Positions 38,778-48,986 are shown, counted from the first letter of the stretch. The stretch is 59,772 bases of DNA from Flavimaricola marinus (GCF_900184895.1 NZ_FXZK01000015.1:1-59772); one strand, 5' to 3'. A program made the numbers and translations. Notes: generated from the sequence alone by a model not told the origin.

Positions 38778-40139
38778 TTGAGCAAACAGTCAAATCGGCT
38801 GCTCCTCGCATGGTATGGTGACGACTTCACGGGAGCCGCCGCGGTGATGGAAGTGTTGGAGTTCTCGGGCATCCCATCGATGTTGTTTCTCGAGGCACCG
38901 ACACCCGAACAGGTCTCCCGATACGAGGGCCTGCGCGCTGTCGGCATCGCCTCGACAGCCCGGGCCCAAACGCCTGACTGGATGGACGAGAACCTCCCTT
39001 CCGCCTTCTCCGCACTGCTCGCATTGGACCCGCAGCTGCTGCATTACAAAATCTGCTCTACATTGGACTCGTCGCCCGAAATTGGCTCAATCGGACGCGC
39101 GATCGAAATTGCGACGGATCTGATTGAAACCGGGCCGGTACCGTTGCTCGTGGCAGCCCCTCAAATGCAGCGATATCAGGTATTCGGCCATCTTTTCGCG
39201 GGTCACGGCACCGAGGTATATCGCCTCGATCGACACCCGGTCATGGCGCGACACCCGGTTACACCGATGGCAGAGTCCGATGTCGGTCGACACGTGGAAG
39301 CGCAATCAGATCGGTTGACGGCATCTGTTTGGTCACAAGACATGGGCACGCAGCCCTTGGCAATTGATCCAATAGACCCGAACCGGATCCAGATCACGAC
39401 AATGGATTGCATGGATGCAAGTAGCGAAGCCGCCGGTGGTCGAATGCTATGGCAAAATCGTGAAACCAGCCGCTTCGTTGTCGGGTCTCAGGGGGTCGAA
39501 TTCGCCCTGGTCCGACACTGGATCGAGACAGGGATGTTGACGCCGCAAGAGCCCCCCGCCAGCGCCGGTCGGTGTGACGGCATGGTGACTATCTCCGGTT
39601 CGGTTTCCCCCACAACGGCGGAGCAAATCGGATGGTCGCGGCACAACGGCTTTGCGACAATTCGTTTTGATCCAACTTGTGCCTGCGGCGGCGAACAAGA
39701 GGTCGGAGCGGAAGTTAATCGTGTGATTTCGGCGAGCCTCGACGCCCTGTCCAACGGCACAGATCCACTCATCTTTACTGCGGAGGGGCCGGATGACCCT
39801 GCCACCGCCCGTTTCAATAGCGCCGCGCAAAGATCTGGAAAAAAGCTGCCCGATATCAACCGCGTCTTGGGCGATGCGCTCGGCAAAACCCTCGAACAGA
39901 TCCTGAAGAGGACAAGTGTTCGGCGCGCTGTGATCTCCGGCGGCGACACATCGGGCCATGCGACGCGTCAGCTCGATATCTTCGCGCTTTCGGCGCTCGC
40001 CCCCACCATTCCGGGCGCCTCTCTCTTCAAAGCGCATGCAGACGGTCCGATGGACGGTTTGGAGCTTGCGCTCAAGGGCGGGCAAATGGGCAGCACCGAC
40101 TACTTTGATTGGATACGCAACGGAGGTGGGCTCAGGTGA
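38778..40139 (+). CDS. oiaK: Four-carbon acid sugar kinase family (DUF1537), probable 3-oxo-isoapionate kinase
   Basis: A 453-residue ATP-dependent kinase. The N-terminal substrate domain begins LLLAWYGDDFTGAAAVMEVL; the C-terminal nucleotide-binding domain has MVTISGSVSPTTAEQI and AVISGGDTSGHATRQLDI. In the apionate route OiaK makes 3-oxo-isoapionate 4-phosphate. The start is TTG at 38778, set by GGAGGG 9 bases upstream; an earlier TTG at 38745 would put that site inside the gene. It overlaps the next gene by 4 bases (GTGA). Confidence 0.8.
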   Translation: MSKQSNRLLLAWYGDDFTGAAAVMEVLEFSGIPSMLFLEAPTPEQVSRYEGLRAVGIASTARAQTPDWMDENLPSAFSALLALDPQLLHYKICSTLDSSPEIGSIGRAIEIATDLIETGPVPLLVAAPQMQRYQVFGHLFAGHGTEVYRLDRHPVMARHPVTPMAESDVGRHVEAQSDRLTASVWSQDMGTQPLAIDPIDPNRIQITTMDCMDASSEAAGGRMLWQNRETSRFVVGSQGVEFALVRHWIETGMLTPQEPPASAGRCDGMVTISGSVSPTTAEQIGWSRHNGFATIRFDPTCACGGEQEVGAEVNRVISASLDALSNGTDPLIFTAEGPDDPATARFNSAAQRSGKKLPDINRVLGDALGKTLEQILKRTSVRRAVISGGDTSGHATRQLDIFALSALAPTIPGASLFKAHADGPMDGLELALKGGQMGSTDYFDWIRNGGGLR

Positions 40140-41398
40140 CACGAATTTTCGCAACCTACGATATCGAAACACCGGTCGGGCTGGCGCATGCGGCTGACGT
40201 GCTGGCGGGCGAGCAATCAACTGGAACCTTCGTCAAACTGGCGTCCGAAACCGACGAACTCAGAGCGCGGTCTGCAGCCCGAGTAGAGAACATCCGGACC
40301 ACCTCTTCCTCCAACGCCCCGTCGCTGCCCTCCCGTAAGACGGGCAATACCTACGAGCGCGGTCTCGTGACCGTGAGTTGGCCCTTGAATACAGTCGGCA
40401 CGTCGTTGCCGACGCTGATGTCCACGATTGCCGGAAACCTCTTCGAGCTGGCGGAGATATCGGCAATTCGACTGACCGCAGTGCAGCTCCCCAAAGAATT
40501 TGGCAGGGACAATCCCGGACCTCAATTTGGCGCAGAAGGCACGCGAGCCTTCATGGGCGGCCATACCGGCCCGCTGATCGGCACAATAATCAAGCCGAGC
40601 GTCGGGCTCCGGCCATCCGAAACGGCCGAACTCGTCAAAGCGCTCGTCGATGCCGGAATTGACTTCATCAAAGACGACGAACTACAGGCCAATGGACCTG
40701 ACTGTCCCTTTGGAGAGAGGCTGTCGGCCGTCATGAGGGTGATCAATGACCACGCCGAAAAGAGCGGCAAACGAGTGATCTATGCTGCCAACATCACCGA
40801 CGAGATAGACCAGATGTGGCGCAATCTCGACCTGATGCAAAGCGTCGGAGCCTTTTGCGCCATGGTCTGCCTCCAGTCGGTCGGCCTATCCGGCGTCCGG
40901 GCTGTGCGGAATCATAGCGAGGCTCTGATTCACGGGCATCGCGCTGGCTGGGGGCTCTTGTCACGATCCCCCGATATCGGAGTGAGTTTTGATGTGATGC
41001 AAAAGCTCTGGCGATTGGCCGGCGCGGATCACCTGCACGTCAATGGGCTCGGCAACAAATTCACCGAGAGCGACGAGGTCGTCGCTGAATCGGCCCGATC
41101 GGTTCGGCGGCCGACAACGTCCGATCACAGTTTGAATGATGCAGCGATGCCGGTTTTTTCCTCCGGCCAAACAATTTGGCAGATCGCCCCGTCACGAAAA
41201 GTCGTTGGCAATGACGATTTCATTTTCTGCGCAGGAGGCGGCATCATGAGCCACCCAGGTGGCCCGGGCCAAGGTGTCACCGCCCTTCGAGCCGCAGCAG
41301 AAGCGGCACGCGACGGCGTGTCTCTAGACGAAATGACCCGTCAGAGCCCGGCGCTGCAGATCGCAACCCAATTCTTCAAGCGACCAAGTTCTCCTTAA
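40136..41398 (+). CDS. RuBisCO-like protein, probable 3-oxo-isoapionate-4-phosphate cleaving enzyme (OiaX/OiaC type)
   Basis: A 420-residue RuBisCO large-chain-fold protein. IIKPSVGL (lysine 153, the residue equivalent to K175) is kept, but the second lysine of the KPK motif is serine. The metal and carbamate motif GIDFIKDDE (K179, D181, E182) is intact. The loop-6 region (PVFSSGQTIWQ) lacks the carboxylase lysine, so it is not a CO2-fixing RuBisCO. Known apionate RLPs are OiaX (gives glycolate and 3-phosphoglycerate) and OiaC (decarboxylase). Without erythrulose-phosphate isomerase genes here, OiaX is somewhat favoured. The start is GTG at 40136 with GGAGG 9 bases upstream. Confidence 0.82.
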   Translation: MTRIFATYDIETPVGLAHAADVLAGEQSTGTFVKLASETDELRARSAARVENIRTTSSSNAPSLPSRKTGNTYERGLVTVSWPLNTVGTSLPTLMSTIAGNLFELAEISAIRLTAVQLPKEFGRDNPGPQFGAEGTRAFMGGHTGPLIGTIIKPSVGLRPSETAELVKALVDAGIDFIKDDELQANGPDCPFGERLSAVMRVINDHAEKSGKRVIYAANITDEIDQMWRNLDLMQSVGAFCAMVCLQSVGLSGVRAVRNHSEALIHGHRAGWGLLSRSPDIGVSFDVMQKLWRLAGADHLHVNGLGNKFTESDEVVAESARSVRRPTTSDHSLNDAAMPVFSSGQTIWQIAPSRKVVGNDDFIFCAGGGIMSHPGGPGQGVTALRAAAEAARDGVSLDEMTRQSPALQIATQFFKRPSSP

Positions 41399-41400
41399 AC

Positions 41401-41438
41401 GGGCTCACATCGTGGCGCATCGCCCTGAGCCTGAGCCC
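41401..41438. terminator. Possible bidirectional terminator
   Basis: GGGCTCA at 41401-41407 pairs with TGAGCCC at 41432-41438 between convergent genes. The 24-base loop is long and only a short T run follows (CACACCTTTT), so this is tentative. Confidence 0.3.
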
Positions 41439-41439
41439 T

Positions 41440-42501
41440 TCACACCTTTTCGATCGACGAACGTGGACCCAAGAAGTTCCCCAGTATTGAAAGACCGGGA
41501 ACGTTGTCGCAAATGACCTTAAGCAGCACGAGGAATGGGACGGCCATCAAGGCTCCCGGCACACTCCACAGCCAGCCCCAGATGATCACGGTAAGGAACA
41601 CCGAAACCGTGTTCATCTCAAGCCGCCGGCCCAATACGGTCGGGGTCACAAACTGAGCCTCCGCCGATGTCAGGATGGCGTAGATGATCGCGGGCAAGAG
41701 CCCTGCGCTCAGCGTATCGAAGCTCAGGATTCCAAACGCGGCAATCAAGATCGTTCCGATCATGCCACCAACAAACGGCAAGTAGTTCAGGACAAACGCC
41801 AAGACACCCCATAAAATCGGGTTCGGAAGGCCGACAAGGAACATGGCGATGCCGATACTAAGACCGAGCCCCGCGTTAATCAGAGTGATGGTCAAGAAAT
41901 AATGAGAAATTTGGCGCTCAATATCGCGCGCAGTCCGGATCGCCCGCCGCTTGTCGGAGAAATTGGGAAAGGCTTCGACGAGCTTGACGTAGAACAGGTC
42001 ACCTGATGCCAAAACGAGCAGGGCAAGAACCAAGCCCACAGCGATCAACGCCATGAAGTTCGCGATGCTTCCGGCAGCAAAGGCCAAGAGCCCTGGTTGC
42101 TCGACAGCAACCACAGGTGTGGAGTCACCTCCGTTGGCCAAATCCTCCACCTGATCGCTGGCATTCTTGACCTCTTCCAATGACGCGAGAATTCCAGCCA
42201 ACTTCTGCCGCAACTCGACACCCATCGTTGGCGCGTCTGCCATGATGTTTGATATCGGGCCGCTCAAAAGATAGGAAACAAATCCCAATGCTGCAGCCGC
42301 CCCTACAATTATGGCCACAGCGGAAATCGGTTCAGGAATGCCAATACGCGCAAAGCTGCGAACGACCGGGCTGAATGTCAAAGCCACAATCAAACCAATT
42401 ACGATTGGCAGGAAAAGATCACGTCCAAAGTAAAGTGCGGTAAAACCCAGAATAATAGAAACAAATATCAATAGATTCTTAATTTTACGAATATCGTCCA
42501 T
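41440..42501 (-). CDS. AI-2E family transporter
   Basis: A 353-residue inner-membrane protein with about eight helices. It opens KIKNLLIFVSIILGFTALYF, has the soluble amphipathic segment typical of the family (EVKNASDQVEDLA) and the conserved LPNPILWGVLAFVLNYLPFVGG motif. Family members export autoinducer-2 or act as Na+/H+ exchangers; the role here is unknown. The start at 42501 is chosen at the family N-terminus (MDDIRKIKN) with AAAGGG upstream; the earlier in-frame region is not hydrophobic and is probably untranslated. Confidence 0.88.
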   Translation of the reverse strand: MDDIRKIKNLLIFVSIILGFTALYFGRDLFLPIVIGLIVALTFSPVVRSFARIGIPEPISAVAIIVGAAAALGFVSYLLSGPISNIMADAPTMGVELRQKLAGILASLEEVKNASDQVEDLANGGDSTPVVAVEQPGLLAFAAGSIANFMALIAVGLVLALLVLASGDLFYVKLVEAFPNFSDKRRAIRTARDIERQISHYFLTITLINAGLGLSIGIAMFLVGLPNPILWGVLAFVLNYLPFVGGMIGTILIAAFGILSFDTLSAGLLPAIIYAILTSAEAQFVTPTVLGRRLEMNTVSVFLTVIIWGWLWSVPGALMAVPFLVLLKVICDNVPGLSILGNFLGPRSSIEKV

Positions 42502-42782
42502 ACTCCGCCGCCCTTTATCAAGAGTGGGCACAGCTACAGCCCCGTGACCATAACGTAGCAGCTCGACTTTGGTTCCTCGCAATCGCGAATAGATCGGCTC
42601 ACGGTCCCGCCCCACGTCGACAACGACCAGAGAACAGAAGATCACAATCCGTCAGAAAACCTATATTTTTCCACGCACAAGGAGTCAAAACATCGAAAAG
42701 AGGTTCGGTTTCCTGCGAGGCCCAACGAAAAAGGGCTCCGCCAAAAAGCGAAGCCCTATTACTCGTTACATCTCGAACGCTG

Positions 42783-42956
42783 TTAGACCGGCGGCTTGCC
42801 ACGCACGGCGCGGGCAATCATCGCGACCACGAACAGGATCAGGAAGATTACGAAAAGGATTTGAGCGAATCCGGCCGACGCGCCGGCAATTCCACCAAAA
42901 CCCAATGCGCCTGCAATCAGCGCGACCACCAGAAATGTTAAAGCCCAACCAAGCAT
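42783..42956 (-). CDS. DUF1328 small membrane protein
   Basis: A 57-residue protein with two hydrophobic helices ([19 protein letters not shown] and [17 protein letters not shown]) and a basic tail, matching the DUF1328 (YtjA) family. AAAGGA lies about 8 bases before the ATG at 42956. The family is often induced by envelope or salt stress, but function is not defined. It sits between the AI-2E and phospholipase D genes, each on the same strand with its own gap. Confidence 0.88.
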   Translation of the reverse strand: MLGWALTFLVVALIAGALGFGGIAGASAGFAQILFVIFLILFVVAMIARAVRGKPPV

Positions 42957-43043
42957 GTCTCGTTCCTTTCTCAGTTTCGATCCAAGTCTCTGGCTATTCA
43001 ACTTTCGAAATTCGAATTGGTTCCGAATTTCTTTAGTCGAACT

Positions 43044-44702
43044 TTAAACCATTTCTTCCGGCGCCCCGGGCAATGGCACTCCAGCCTTCTTTGCAGCGTC
43101 CAGATCATAGGGCACGATGAAGCCGGACCGCTTTTCCGGCGCTTTCGCCACGTTTTCAACCGCGCGGCGGCGCCACACTTCGAAATCAGCGGCCTCGGGG
43201 CGATCGATTTCGTCGCCCAACCACCGCCCAAAGACCTTTGCCTTCAGCGCCAAAACCTGAGAGGTCGAAGTCAGCAACAACCCGGCCTCCGCATCCCAGT
43301 TCATGCTCCGCCCATTGAGGTTCGCGGATGAGACTATAGCAGCGTTATCGTCAAAAATGGCGACCTTCGAATGGACGTATATGATCGGCGCGCTGGCAAG
43401 CGTGGCCCGCTCCGTCGCCACGTCTTCAGCACTGGGCCGTCTGGGTTGCACGGGGCTGACGGCGAGAAACCTCTCCCCAAAGGCGCGTCGCACTCTGCGA
43501 ATGGCACGCGCCTGCAAATACTCGCCAAACCTGCCATCCAAACTGGCCTCGTCGCTGAAGGCCAAGGCCTCCGGGGCCGCCGGAAGGAGCACGATCAGAT
43601 GCAGACCGGGCTCACGACGGGCGGCGGACGCCAACGCCCTGACGATGTCTCGATCTCGGAAATACTGGGTCTCCAGATAGATCAAGTTTTTGGCGGTCTT
43701 GATCCTGCTCAGGTGTTGCTCGGCGATGGTAGAACAAACGGTTTCCGGCGCGAGGTGAAAGATGTTCTGCCGCCGCCTGCGGGACAAAGTCGCCAAGAAT
43801 GGTTGGGCAAGACCATTCACCTCAGCCTTGCGGTCGATAACGTCTGACAAATCATCGAGATAGGCAGACGCCGAAGCGGCGACGTCCAGATCTCTGGTTA
43901 TCAATTGAAGATCGTGCCAAGTATCCTGCGCTGGCTGCTGATGCTTCTCATCGTCAAACCTACGCTCATTCAAGTCGAGACCGCCAATGTACGTCGTTGC
44001 ATTGTCAAATACCGCCATCTTGTGGTGCAACGTGACGGGTTGCAGCTGCGGCAGCGCCCACTTCTTGGCGCAAACCTTCCCGTTAATGACATGAAGTAGG
44101 CCGCGCAAACCGGGAGACGCGCGCAACCGCCCTTCCGGGTCGGGATCGTCGTTTAGGCTCTTCACAATTCGCGAGAGTTCCTTGCGGGTCTTCGCAGCAA
44201 AAGCCAGCCTTGGAACGATGCCTCCACGCGCGGGATGCATGACACAGCGAACCGTCAGCCGTGCGGCGCCGGGTGCGGTCAACTCGTTTATCCCACACGC
44301 GATTGCCATGAACTGCCAAGACTGTTCATGCATGTCATGCGCCATGACGGGGTCAAAGTCAGAAAGGACAAGCTTGATAGGAACCCCTCTGTTCAGGGTA
44401 TGAACAAAGAGATCGCACCATCTCTCGCCGGTGGCGCGGGCCGAGGCGGAACGCAATTTGGTTCGGAGATCAAAGAGCCGGAATCCCATGGAGATGTTCG
44501 ATTGCGCGCCCAAGAAGAGCTGCTCGAGTCTCGGATATGCCTCGCTTGCATTGACCAATATTTCCAGATGATCGAGACCATCGCTTTTAACGGTTTCTCG
44601 ACTCGCAACCGAGCCGCCCGCTACAGTCCGGCGCATCTCATTGCTCACCTTCTCTGGGTGGAGGTTTCTCGCCAAATCAGTGGACTGCCCAGTCACTTTC
44701 AT
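43044..44702 (-). CDS. Phospholipase D-family protein
   Basis: A 552-residue phosphodiesterase or transphosphatidylase with two HKD motifs: HHKMAVFDNATTYIGGLDL in the first half and HSKVAIFDDNAAIVSSANLNGRS in the second. No clear signal peptide was seen. Bacterial members include cardiolipin synthase-like and secreted phospholipase D enzymes. The start at 44702 has AGGGG about 8 bases upstream, and a methionine at about residue 23 of this form is an alternative. Both catalytic motifs are complete. Confidence 0.88.
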   Translation of the reverse strand: MKVTGQSTDLARNLHPEKVSNEMRRTVAGGSVASRETVKSDGLDHLEILVNASEAYPRLEQLFLGAQSNISMGFRLFDLRTKLRSASARATGERWCDLFVHTLNRGVPIKLVLSDFDPVMAHDMHEQSWQFMAIACGINELTAPGAARLTVRCVMHPARGGIVPRLAFAAKTRKELSRIVKSLNDDPDPEGRLRASPGLRGLLHVINGKVCAKKWALPQLQPVTLHHKMAVFDNATTYIGGLDLNERRFDDEKHQQPAQDTWHDLQLITRDLDVAASASAYLDDLSDVIDRKAEVNGLAQPFLATLSRRRRQNIFHLAPETVCSTIAEQHLSRIKTAKNLIYLETQYFRDRDIVRALASAARREPGLHLIVLLPAAPEALAFSDEASLDGRFGEYLQARAIRRVRRAFGERFLAVSPVQPRRPSAEDVATERATLASAPIIYVHSKVAIFDDNAAIVSSANLNGRSMNWDAEAGLLLTSTSQVLALKAKVFGRWLGDEIDRPEAADFEVWRRRAVENVAKAPEKRSGFIVPYDLDAAKKAGVPLPGAPEEMV

Positions 44703-45112
44703 GTTGAAAGCCCCTGGCACGCCAATCCGTCCCCGCTCTGCGGAGCGGCTTCCAGCGAAGTGGCGACAAGCCGGGAAATGAAACATCGGCGAGAATGGCC
44801 AGCCACTCGCTGTGCCACCGACTTGCGCACGTAGCCGTCGTGGGCACCCTTGCGCCGGACACCACGTGTTCTACCCCATTTGCCAACCATGATAGCAATG
44901 ACCTTCCGACGCTATTGGGTGATCAGGACCGACTGAAAGGCTCTTTCCAATGCGTGATCTATAGCTTGGCTCCGCAGCGGCTAACGCCGTCGGATACTTG
45001 GCATCAACCCGGGGCCACAGGATAAGTTCCACAGAGCAGACGATTTCGCTCGCGCCTGTCGGCCGCCCGGTTCAGAAACCATCGGCAGGTCAACCGATGG
45101 TAGTCGACGTGG
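44703..45112. other. Intergenic region, phospholipase D to Hint protein gene
   Basis: No gene was recognised in 410 bases. It should contain the 3' end of the Hint transcript and the phospholipase D promoter. Confidence 0.4.
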
Positions 45113-47422
45113 TCAGGCCGCGATCAACGCAGCTTGGCGCAACTCGGTCATTGCGATGGCCTCATGCGCTTTCAGGCATGTGCGTGCAGCACTGCCATAT
45201 GCGCCTATGTTTGAACGCAGCTCGGGAAACACCTGAAAGAGTTCATCGCGAGATTTATCCGTGATCGCCGCGATCCCGGCATCGCCCGCATAGAAGCTCT
45301 CTGTAGCAGCACCTTCGGCGTAGATGATTTCATGCTGATCAAACATGATGTGGATATAGGTGACGCTGTCGCATGGGGTTTGACGGACGCTCACACCATC
45401 GATCAAATGCTTGGCCGCCACCAAAACCTCGTCGCAACCGAATAAGAGCTCGGTGCGATATCCCGTAAACAGCAACCGGTGCTGCGGTGACACCAGAAGG
45501 TCCCGCTTTGCCCCGTCCATGACGGTATCGCTAACAGAAATCGGAGCGAATCTTCCGTGTCCTGCAACGGTGCGGCTCCCGGTCCAACGGATCGGTTGAG
45601 GGCCATGGTCACGCGTGATGACCATGTCTCCCGGGCACAATGTTTCGATGGCGCGCTCACCCCGTGGCGTAAGTATCCGGGTGCCGGGGGTGAAACAGAT
45701 GATATTCTCGATCTCGGAGAAGTTGACGATCGTGCCATCTGCCATGACGATCGTGCCTGACAGACCGCCGGCATTGTCGTTCGTGTTGGTGAAGATGATG
45801 TCGTTGTAGGAGACCTCCGGGTTCAATTGCAAAGTATCGCCGTTGGTCTCGCCGCCCTCGCCCCCCACGATCGTAATGGTGCTGCTGCCCGCTTCGCCGA
45901 GATTCCCCAGGACAAAGAGATCGTCGCCGTCGCCCCCGTCGGCGAAATCACCTTCGGCCACGTAGATCTCGTCGTTGCCGGCACCACCATCGAGCGAATC
46001 CGCACCGGTGCCGCCGATCAAAGTGTCGTCGCCGTCGCCGCCGATCAGTGTGTCGTCCCCTGACCCGCCGTCCAAGGTGTCGTTGCCCGCTTCGCCAAAC
46101 AGGTTGTCGTTTCCGGAACCACCTTCGATGCTGTCGTCACCGTCCTCCGGTGCAACGGCATCAAAGTGGATATCCGACAGCCAGATCGCCTGAGTGCCGG
46201 ACTGACCGTTGCCATAAACGATCTCGATCCGCGAGACAGGGCCGGCAATCTCGACAAGGACAGAACCGTCGGCCTGCGCCGGGCTGTTTGCATTTCCGTC
46301 AGCGGTAATGGTGTTTCCGACGACAGTGTCGCTTCCACCCGGCGTCAGAACCACCGTGACAGGATTGCCGAATGCGTCATAGGCATTGACGGTAACGATA
46401 TCCGTATGATTGCCGGCGCCGCTGTCGATGTCGTTGATGCGGAACTGAACGTTCTCGACCTCGTCAGCGTATGTGCTGCCGGGCGCCGCGGCAAAATCGA
46501 TCGTCGTGGTCGAGGTCGCTCCGTCACCGTTGCCGAAGAGGTCGATGCTGGACGTCGGATTGAAGGGCTCGCCGCTCGCCACGTATTGGGTCGTGCCGCT
46601 TTCGATCTCGAAGGTAGGATTGTTGTTGCCGTTGTTGGCAAAACTGACCGAAACCTCCATCTCTCCGGTGATCTGAGTAAATCCGTCGCCGACGTCGTCT
46701 GCGTCGTTGGCAACAGCTTCCCAGTTGAGATACTCGGCGCTGTCGGTCAGGCCGCCATTGTTGTCGCCATAGATGGTATCCGATCCATCCCCGCCATAGA
46801 GGGTGTCGTCCCCGCCGCCGCCTTCGATCGTATCATTGCCGCCGCCCGTGAGGACAACGTCGTTGCCATCGCCAGACAACACGACATCGTCGCCCCCCCC
46901 GACACCATCATCATCGTGGTCCGTATAGGAGGTGGATATCGTGTCGGCCGAGGATGTTCCGTTAACGACATCATCTGCTTGAACGTAATTGGTATAGTTG
47001 AAGACCGGGTCATTACTTGCGACGTCGGGATTGGAATCATACGCGATGACCTCATAGGTCCGCCCGCTGATCAGCGGCACCTCCGACAGCGTATAATTGC
47101 CAGCAGCAGCGCCAGTCTCTACGTCGAGCTGAACGACCTCGAAAATCTCGCCGGTGACGGTATCCCGAACCGTCCACACCAACTCCGCATCGACATTCGT
47201 GCCAGTCGAAACAGCAAGGCCGACCGTGACGTTCGCCGTAGCCGTCTCGGCCCCGTTGTTATCGTCATCGAGGGTCCAGCCCTGATTGTTGGGTTCCGTG
47301 TCGGTAATCGTCGCTGTGCCAGCTGTGTCCGATGACCCCGTCCAGACGAAACTGCTTCCGAGACCGGTCGTGAAAACCGACGCCGGATCAGTGTCATAGA
47401 GGCCGACGGTATATGTTGGCAT
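45113..47422 (-). CDS. Hint-domain exoprotein with calcium-binding (RTX) repeats
   Basis: A 769-residue secreted-type protein. After an N-terminal beta-sandwich ([20 protein letters not shown] onward) come glycine-aspartate RTX repeats at about 190-250 ([19 protein letters not shown]), a carbohydrate-binding-like beta domain, and a second RTX block at about 450-540. The C-terminus is a Hint (hedgehog/intein) module beginning [20 protein letters not shown] at about 572 with its catalytic cysteine at 576. This architecture is common in Rhodobacterales and is thought to be exported by type I secretion; autoprocessing is not proven. TAGGAG precedes the ATG at 47422. Confidence 0.88.
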   Translation of the reverse strand: MPTYTVGLYDTDPASVFTTGLGSSFVWTGSSDTAGTATITDTEPNNQGWTLDDDNNGAETATANVTVGLAVSTGTNVDAELVWTVRDTVTGEIFEVVQLDVETGAAAGNYTLSEVPLISGRTYEVIAYDSNPDVASNDPVFNYTNYVQADDVVNGTSSADTISTSYTDHDDDGVGGGDDVVLSGDGNDVVLTGGGNDTIEGGGGDDTLYGGDGSDTIYGDNNGGLTDSAEYLNWEAVANDADDVGDGFTQITGEMEVSVSFANNGNNNPTFEIESGTTQYVASGEPFNPTSSIDLFGNGDGATSTTTIDFAAAPGSTYADEVENVQFRINDIDSGAGNHTDIVTVNAYDAFGNPVTVVLTPGGSDTVVGNTITADGNANSPAQADGSVLVEIAGPVSRIEIVYGNGQSGTQAIWLSDIHFDAVAPEDGDDSIEGGSGNDNLFGEAGNDTLDGGSGDDTLIGGDGDDTLIGGTGADSLDGGAGNDEIYVAEGDFADGGDGDDLFVLGNLGEAGSSTITIVGGEGGETNGDTLQLNPEVSYNDIIFTNTNDNAGGLSGTIVMADGTIVNFSEIENIICFTPGTRILTPRGERAIETLCPGDMVITRDHGPQPIRWTGSRTVAGHGRFAPISVSDTVMDGAKRDLLVSPQHRLLFTGYRTELLFGCDEVLVAAKHLIDGVSVRQTPCDSVTYIHIMFDQHEIIYAEGAATESFYAGDAGIAAITDKSRDELFQVFPELRSNIGAYGSAARTCLKAHEAIAMTELRQAALIAA

Positions 47423-47914
47423 GCCCAATACTCCTACGCCGCAAAACAGAGTTCTGCGCGCTGCTCGATGTCGCGGCGGTCTGACGCCGCCCTGCCGGAC
47501 ACATTTCCGCGTGACCGTGCCATTTGTTTCCAAATTGGATACGGACTCGGTGAGGCATTTATTCGAACAGTTTCAGGTAATTTTTCGGCGAATTGAGGCG
47601 GGTTTGCGGCCCCGGCGGTGGGCTGATCCCTGCTCCGAAACAGAGTTCCCGAATGAGATTCGATCGCGTCTGAAGCCGGACAAATCAGGCGCAGCCGTTG
47701 TCGGCAGCACATCGGCGCGTAATCTCACACAGCCTACTTCGGTCGGATCAACACCCCAATTCGGGGGCCGGATCCATTATCTCAACACGCAACAGGCCAC
47801 CGCAACCCCTCGACCATTAGGTCAATTTTTCAAAGCCCTACCCGGCAAACCTCAAGTCGAATCGTCAAAAGAAACCTTTGCAGCACAGCAAACACTTGAA
47901 AACGGAACGCGACA
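47423..47914. other. Divergent intergenic region, Hint protein and lacI
   Basis: No gene was recognised in about 490 bases. Promoters for the leftward exoprotein and the rightward lacI gene must be here; the lacI end carries the palindrome at 47915-47930. Confidence 0.4.
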
Positions 47915-47930
47915 ATGGGAACGTTCCCAT
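47915..47930. promoter_or_regulatory. LacI-type operator upstream of lacI
   Basis: ATGGGAACGTTCCCAT is a perfect 16-base palindrome with the central CG typical of LacI-family operators. It lies 29 bases before the chosen lacI start, suiting autoregulation. A second palindrome with the same 14-base core is at 49018-49033. Confidence 0.8.
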
Positions 47931-47959
47931 GGAAACACCGAATCGGAATGGCATCGTCG

Positions 47960-48976
47960 ATGAAGAAGCGGCAGGACACTACGATCATCGACATCGCACG
48001 CTTGGCCGGCGTGTCGAAGAGTACCGTGTCGCGCGTTCTGACCGATGCACCAAACATCTCGAAAGATGCGCGAGAACGGGTTCTCGAAGTCGTGCGCCAA
48101 ACGGGATTCAGACCGAACCATCTTGCCCGAAGCCTTCGGTCGGGCAACACGGGGATCGTTGGCCTTGTGATTCCTGATATTGCCAACCCGTTCTGGGCGG
48201 ACGTGGCACGCGGTGCCCAGGACGCAGCCTCTGACAAGGGGACGTCGATACTTATTTTCAGTTCCGACTGGGACCCCGACCGCGAAGCCCGACACTTTCG
48301 CGCCCTTCTGCAGGCCCGCGTCGATGGCGCGATCATCAATCCCGTGCGGGACAGCCTAGAAGATATAGCCGATTTTGGCATACCATTGGTGCTGATCGGG
48401 TCATCGGCCGGTCGCTTCGCAGACCTCCCCTCTGTGGGAAGCAATATCGAACAAGGCGTCGCGATCGGCCTCGATCATGCCAACACGCTCGGCCTTGGCC
48501 TGCCTGCGCTCATCGTCGGCGACGCCGAGCGTAGCGCCCGTCTGCGCTTTGTCGCGGCGGTAAAGGCGGAAATCAGTCTGCGCGGATCAGCGACCGATAA
48601 TCTGATCGTCGAAGACGGGCACTACACGGTCGAAGGTGGAAGGGCCGCAATGGAACGGATCCTCGCGAGTTCGTCGAAGCCTACGTTTATCTTCGCGGCC
48701 AACGACCTGATGGCGCTTGGCGCGATGCAGGCGGTGCGAGAGGCGGGCCTGCGTTGTCCCGAGGATATTTCCATCCTTGGTTTCGACGGAATCCCCGCTG
48801 GTGAAGTCAGCGCGCCCGGATTGACCACCGTCGCCAAACCTTCGCGCCAATTGGGTGCTCATGCCTTCAATTTGTTGACCGAAAAGCGCCAGACCGCAGA
48901 GCACTTGACGTTGCCTTGCACCTTGATCGAACGCGGCTCAGTTCGGACCGCCCCTCCCCTGTCCTGCGCAATCTAG
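47960..48976 (+). CDS. LacI-family transcriptional regulator
   Basis: A 338-residue repressor. The N-terminal HTH and hinge are clear (TTIIDIARLAGVSKSTVSRV, then FRPNHLARSLRSG), followed by a periplasmic-binding-protein-like sensor domain (TGIVGLVIPDIANPFWADVA, FIFAANDLMALGAMQAVREA, ISILGFDGIPAGE). ATG 47960 gives the canonical MKKR start with a weak GGA site; ATG 47948 is an alternative. It is followed after 10 bases by the ABC permease gene and is the likely controller of the cluster to 58759 through the TGGGAACGTTCCCA operators. Confidence 0.92.
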   Translation: MKKRQDTTIIDIARLAGVSKSTVSRVLTDAPNISKDARERVLEVVRQTGFRPNHLARSLRSGNTGIVGLVIPDIANPFWADVARGAQDAASDKGTSILIFSSDWDPDREARHFRALLQARVDGAIINPVRDSLEDIADFGIPLVLIGSSAGRFADLPSVGSNIEQGVAIGLDHANTLGLGLPALIVGDAERSARLRFVAAVKAEISLRGSATDNLIVEDGHYTVEGGRAAMERILASSSKPTFIFAANDLMALGAMQAVREAGLRCPEDISILGFDGIPAGEVSAPGLTTVAKPSRQLGAHAFNLLTEKRQTAEHLTLPCTLIERGSVRTAPPLSCAI

Positions 48977-48986
48977 GAGGCCAGCC

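Noticed and set aside
40136-41398. True CO2-fixing RuBisCO
   Set aside because: The loop-6 lysine and the second KPK lysine are missing and no phosphoribulokinase or small subunit gene is present.
45900-46860. Regularly spaced repeats that could look like a CRISPR array or minisatellite
   Set aside because: They are degenerate 27-base units coding for GGxGxDxLxGG calcium-binding repeats in the exoprotein.
46166-47335. 389-residue open frame on the plus strand across the Hint protein gene
   Set aside because: Its repetitive translation mirrors the RTX and beta-domain coding of the opposite strand.
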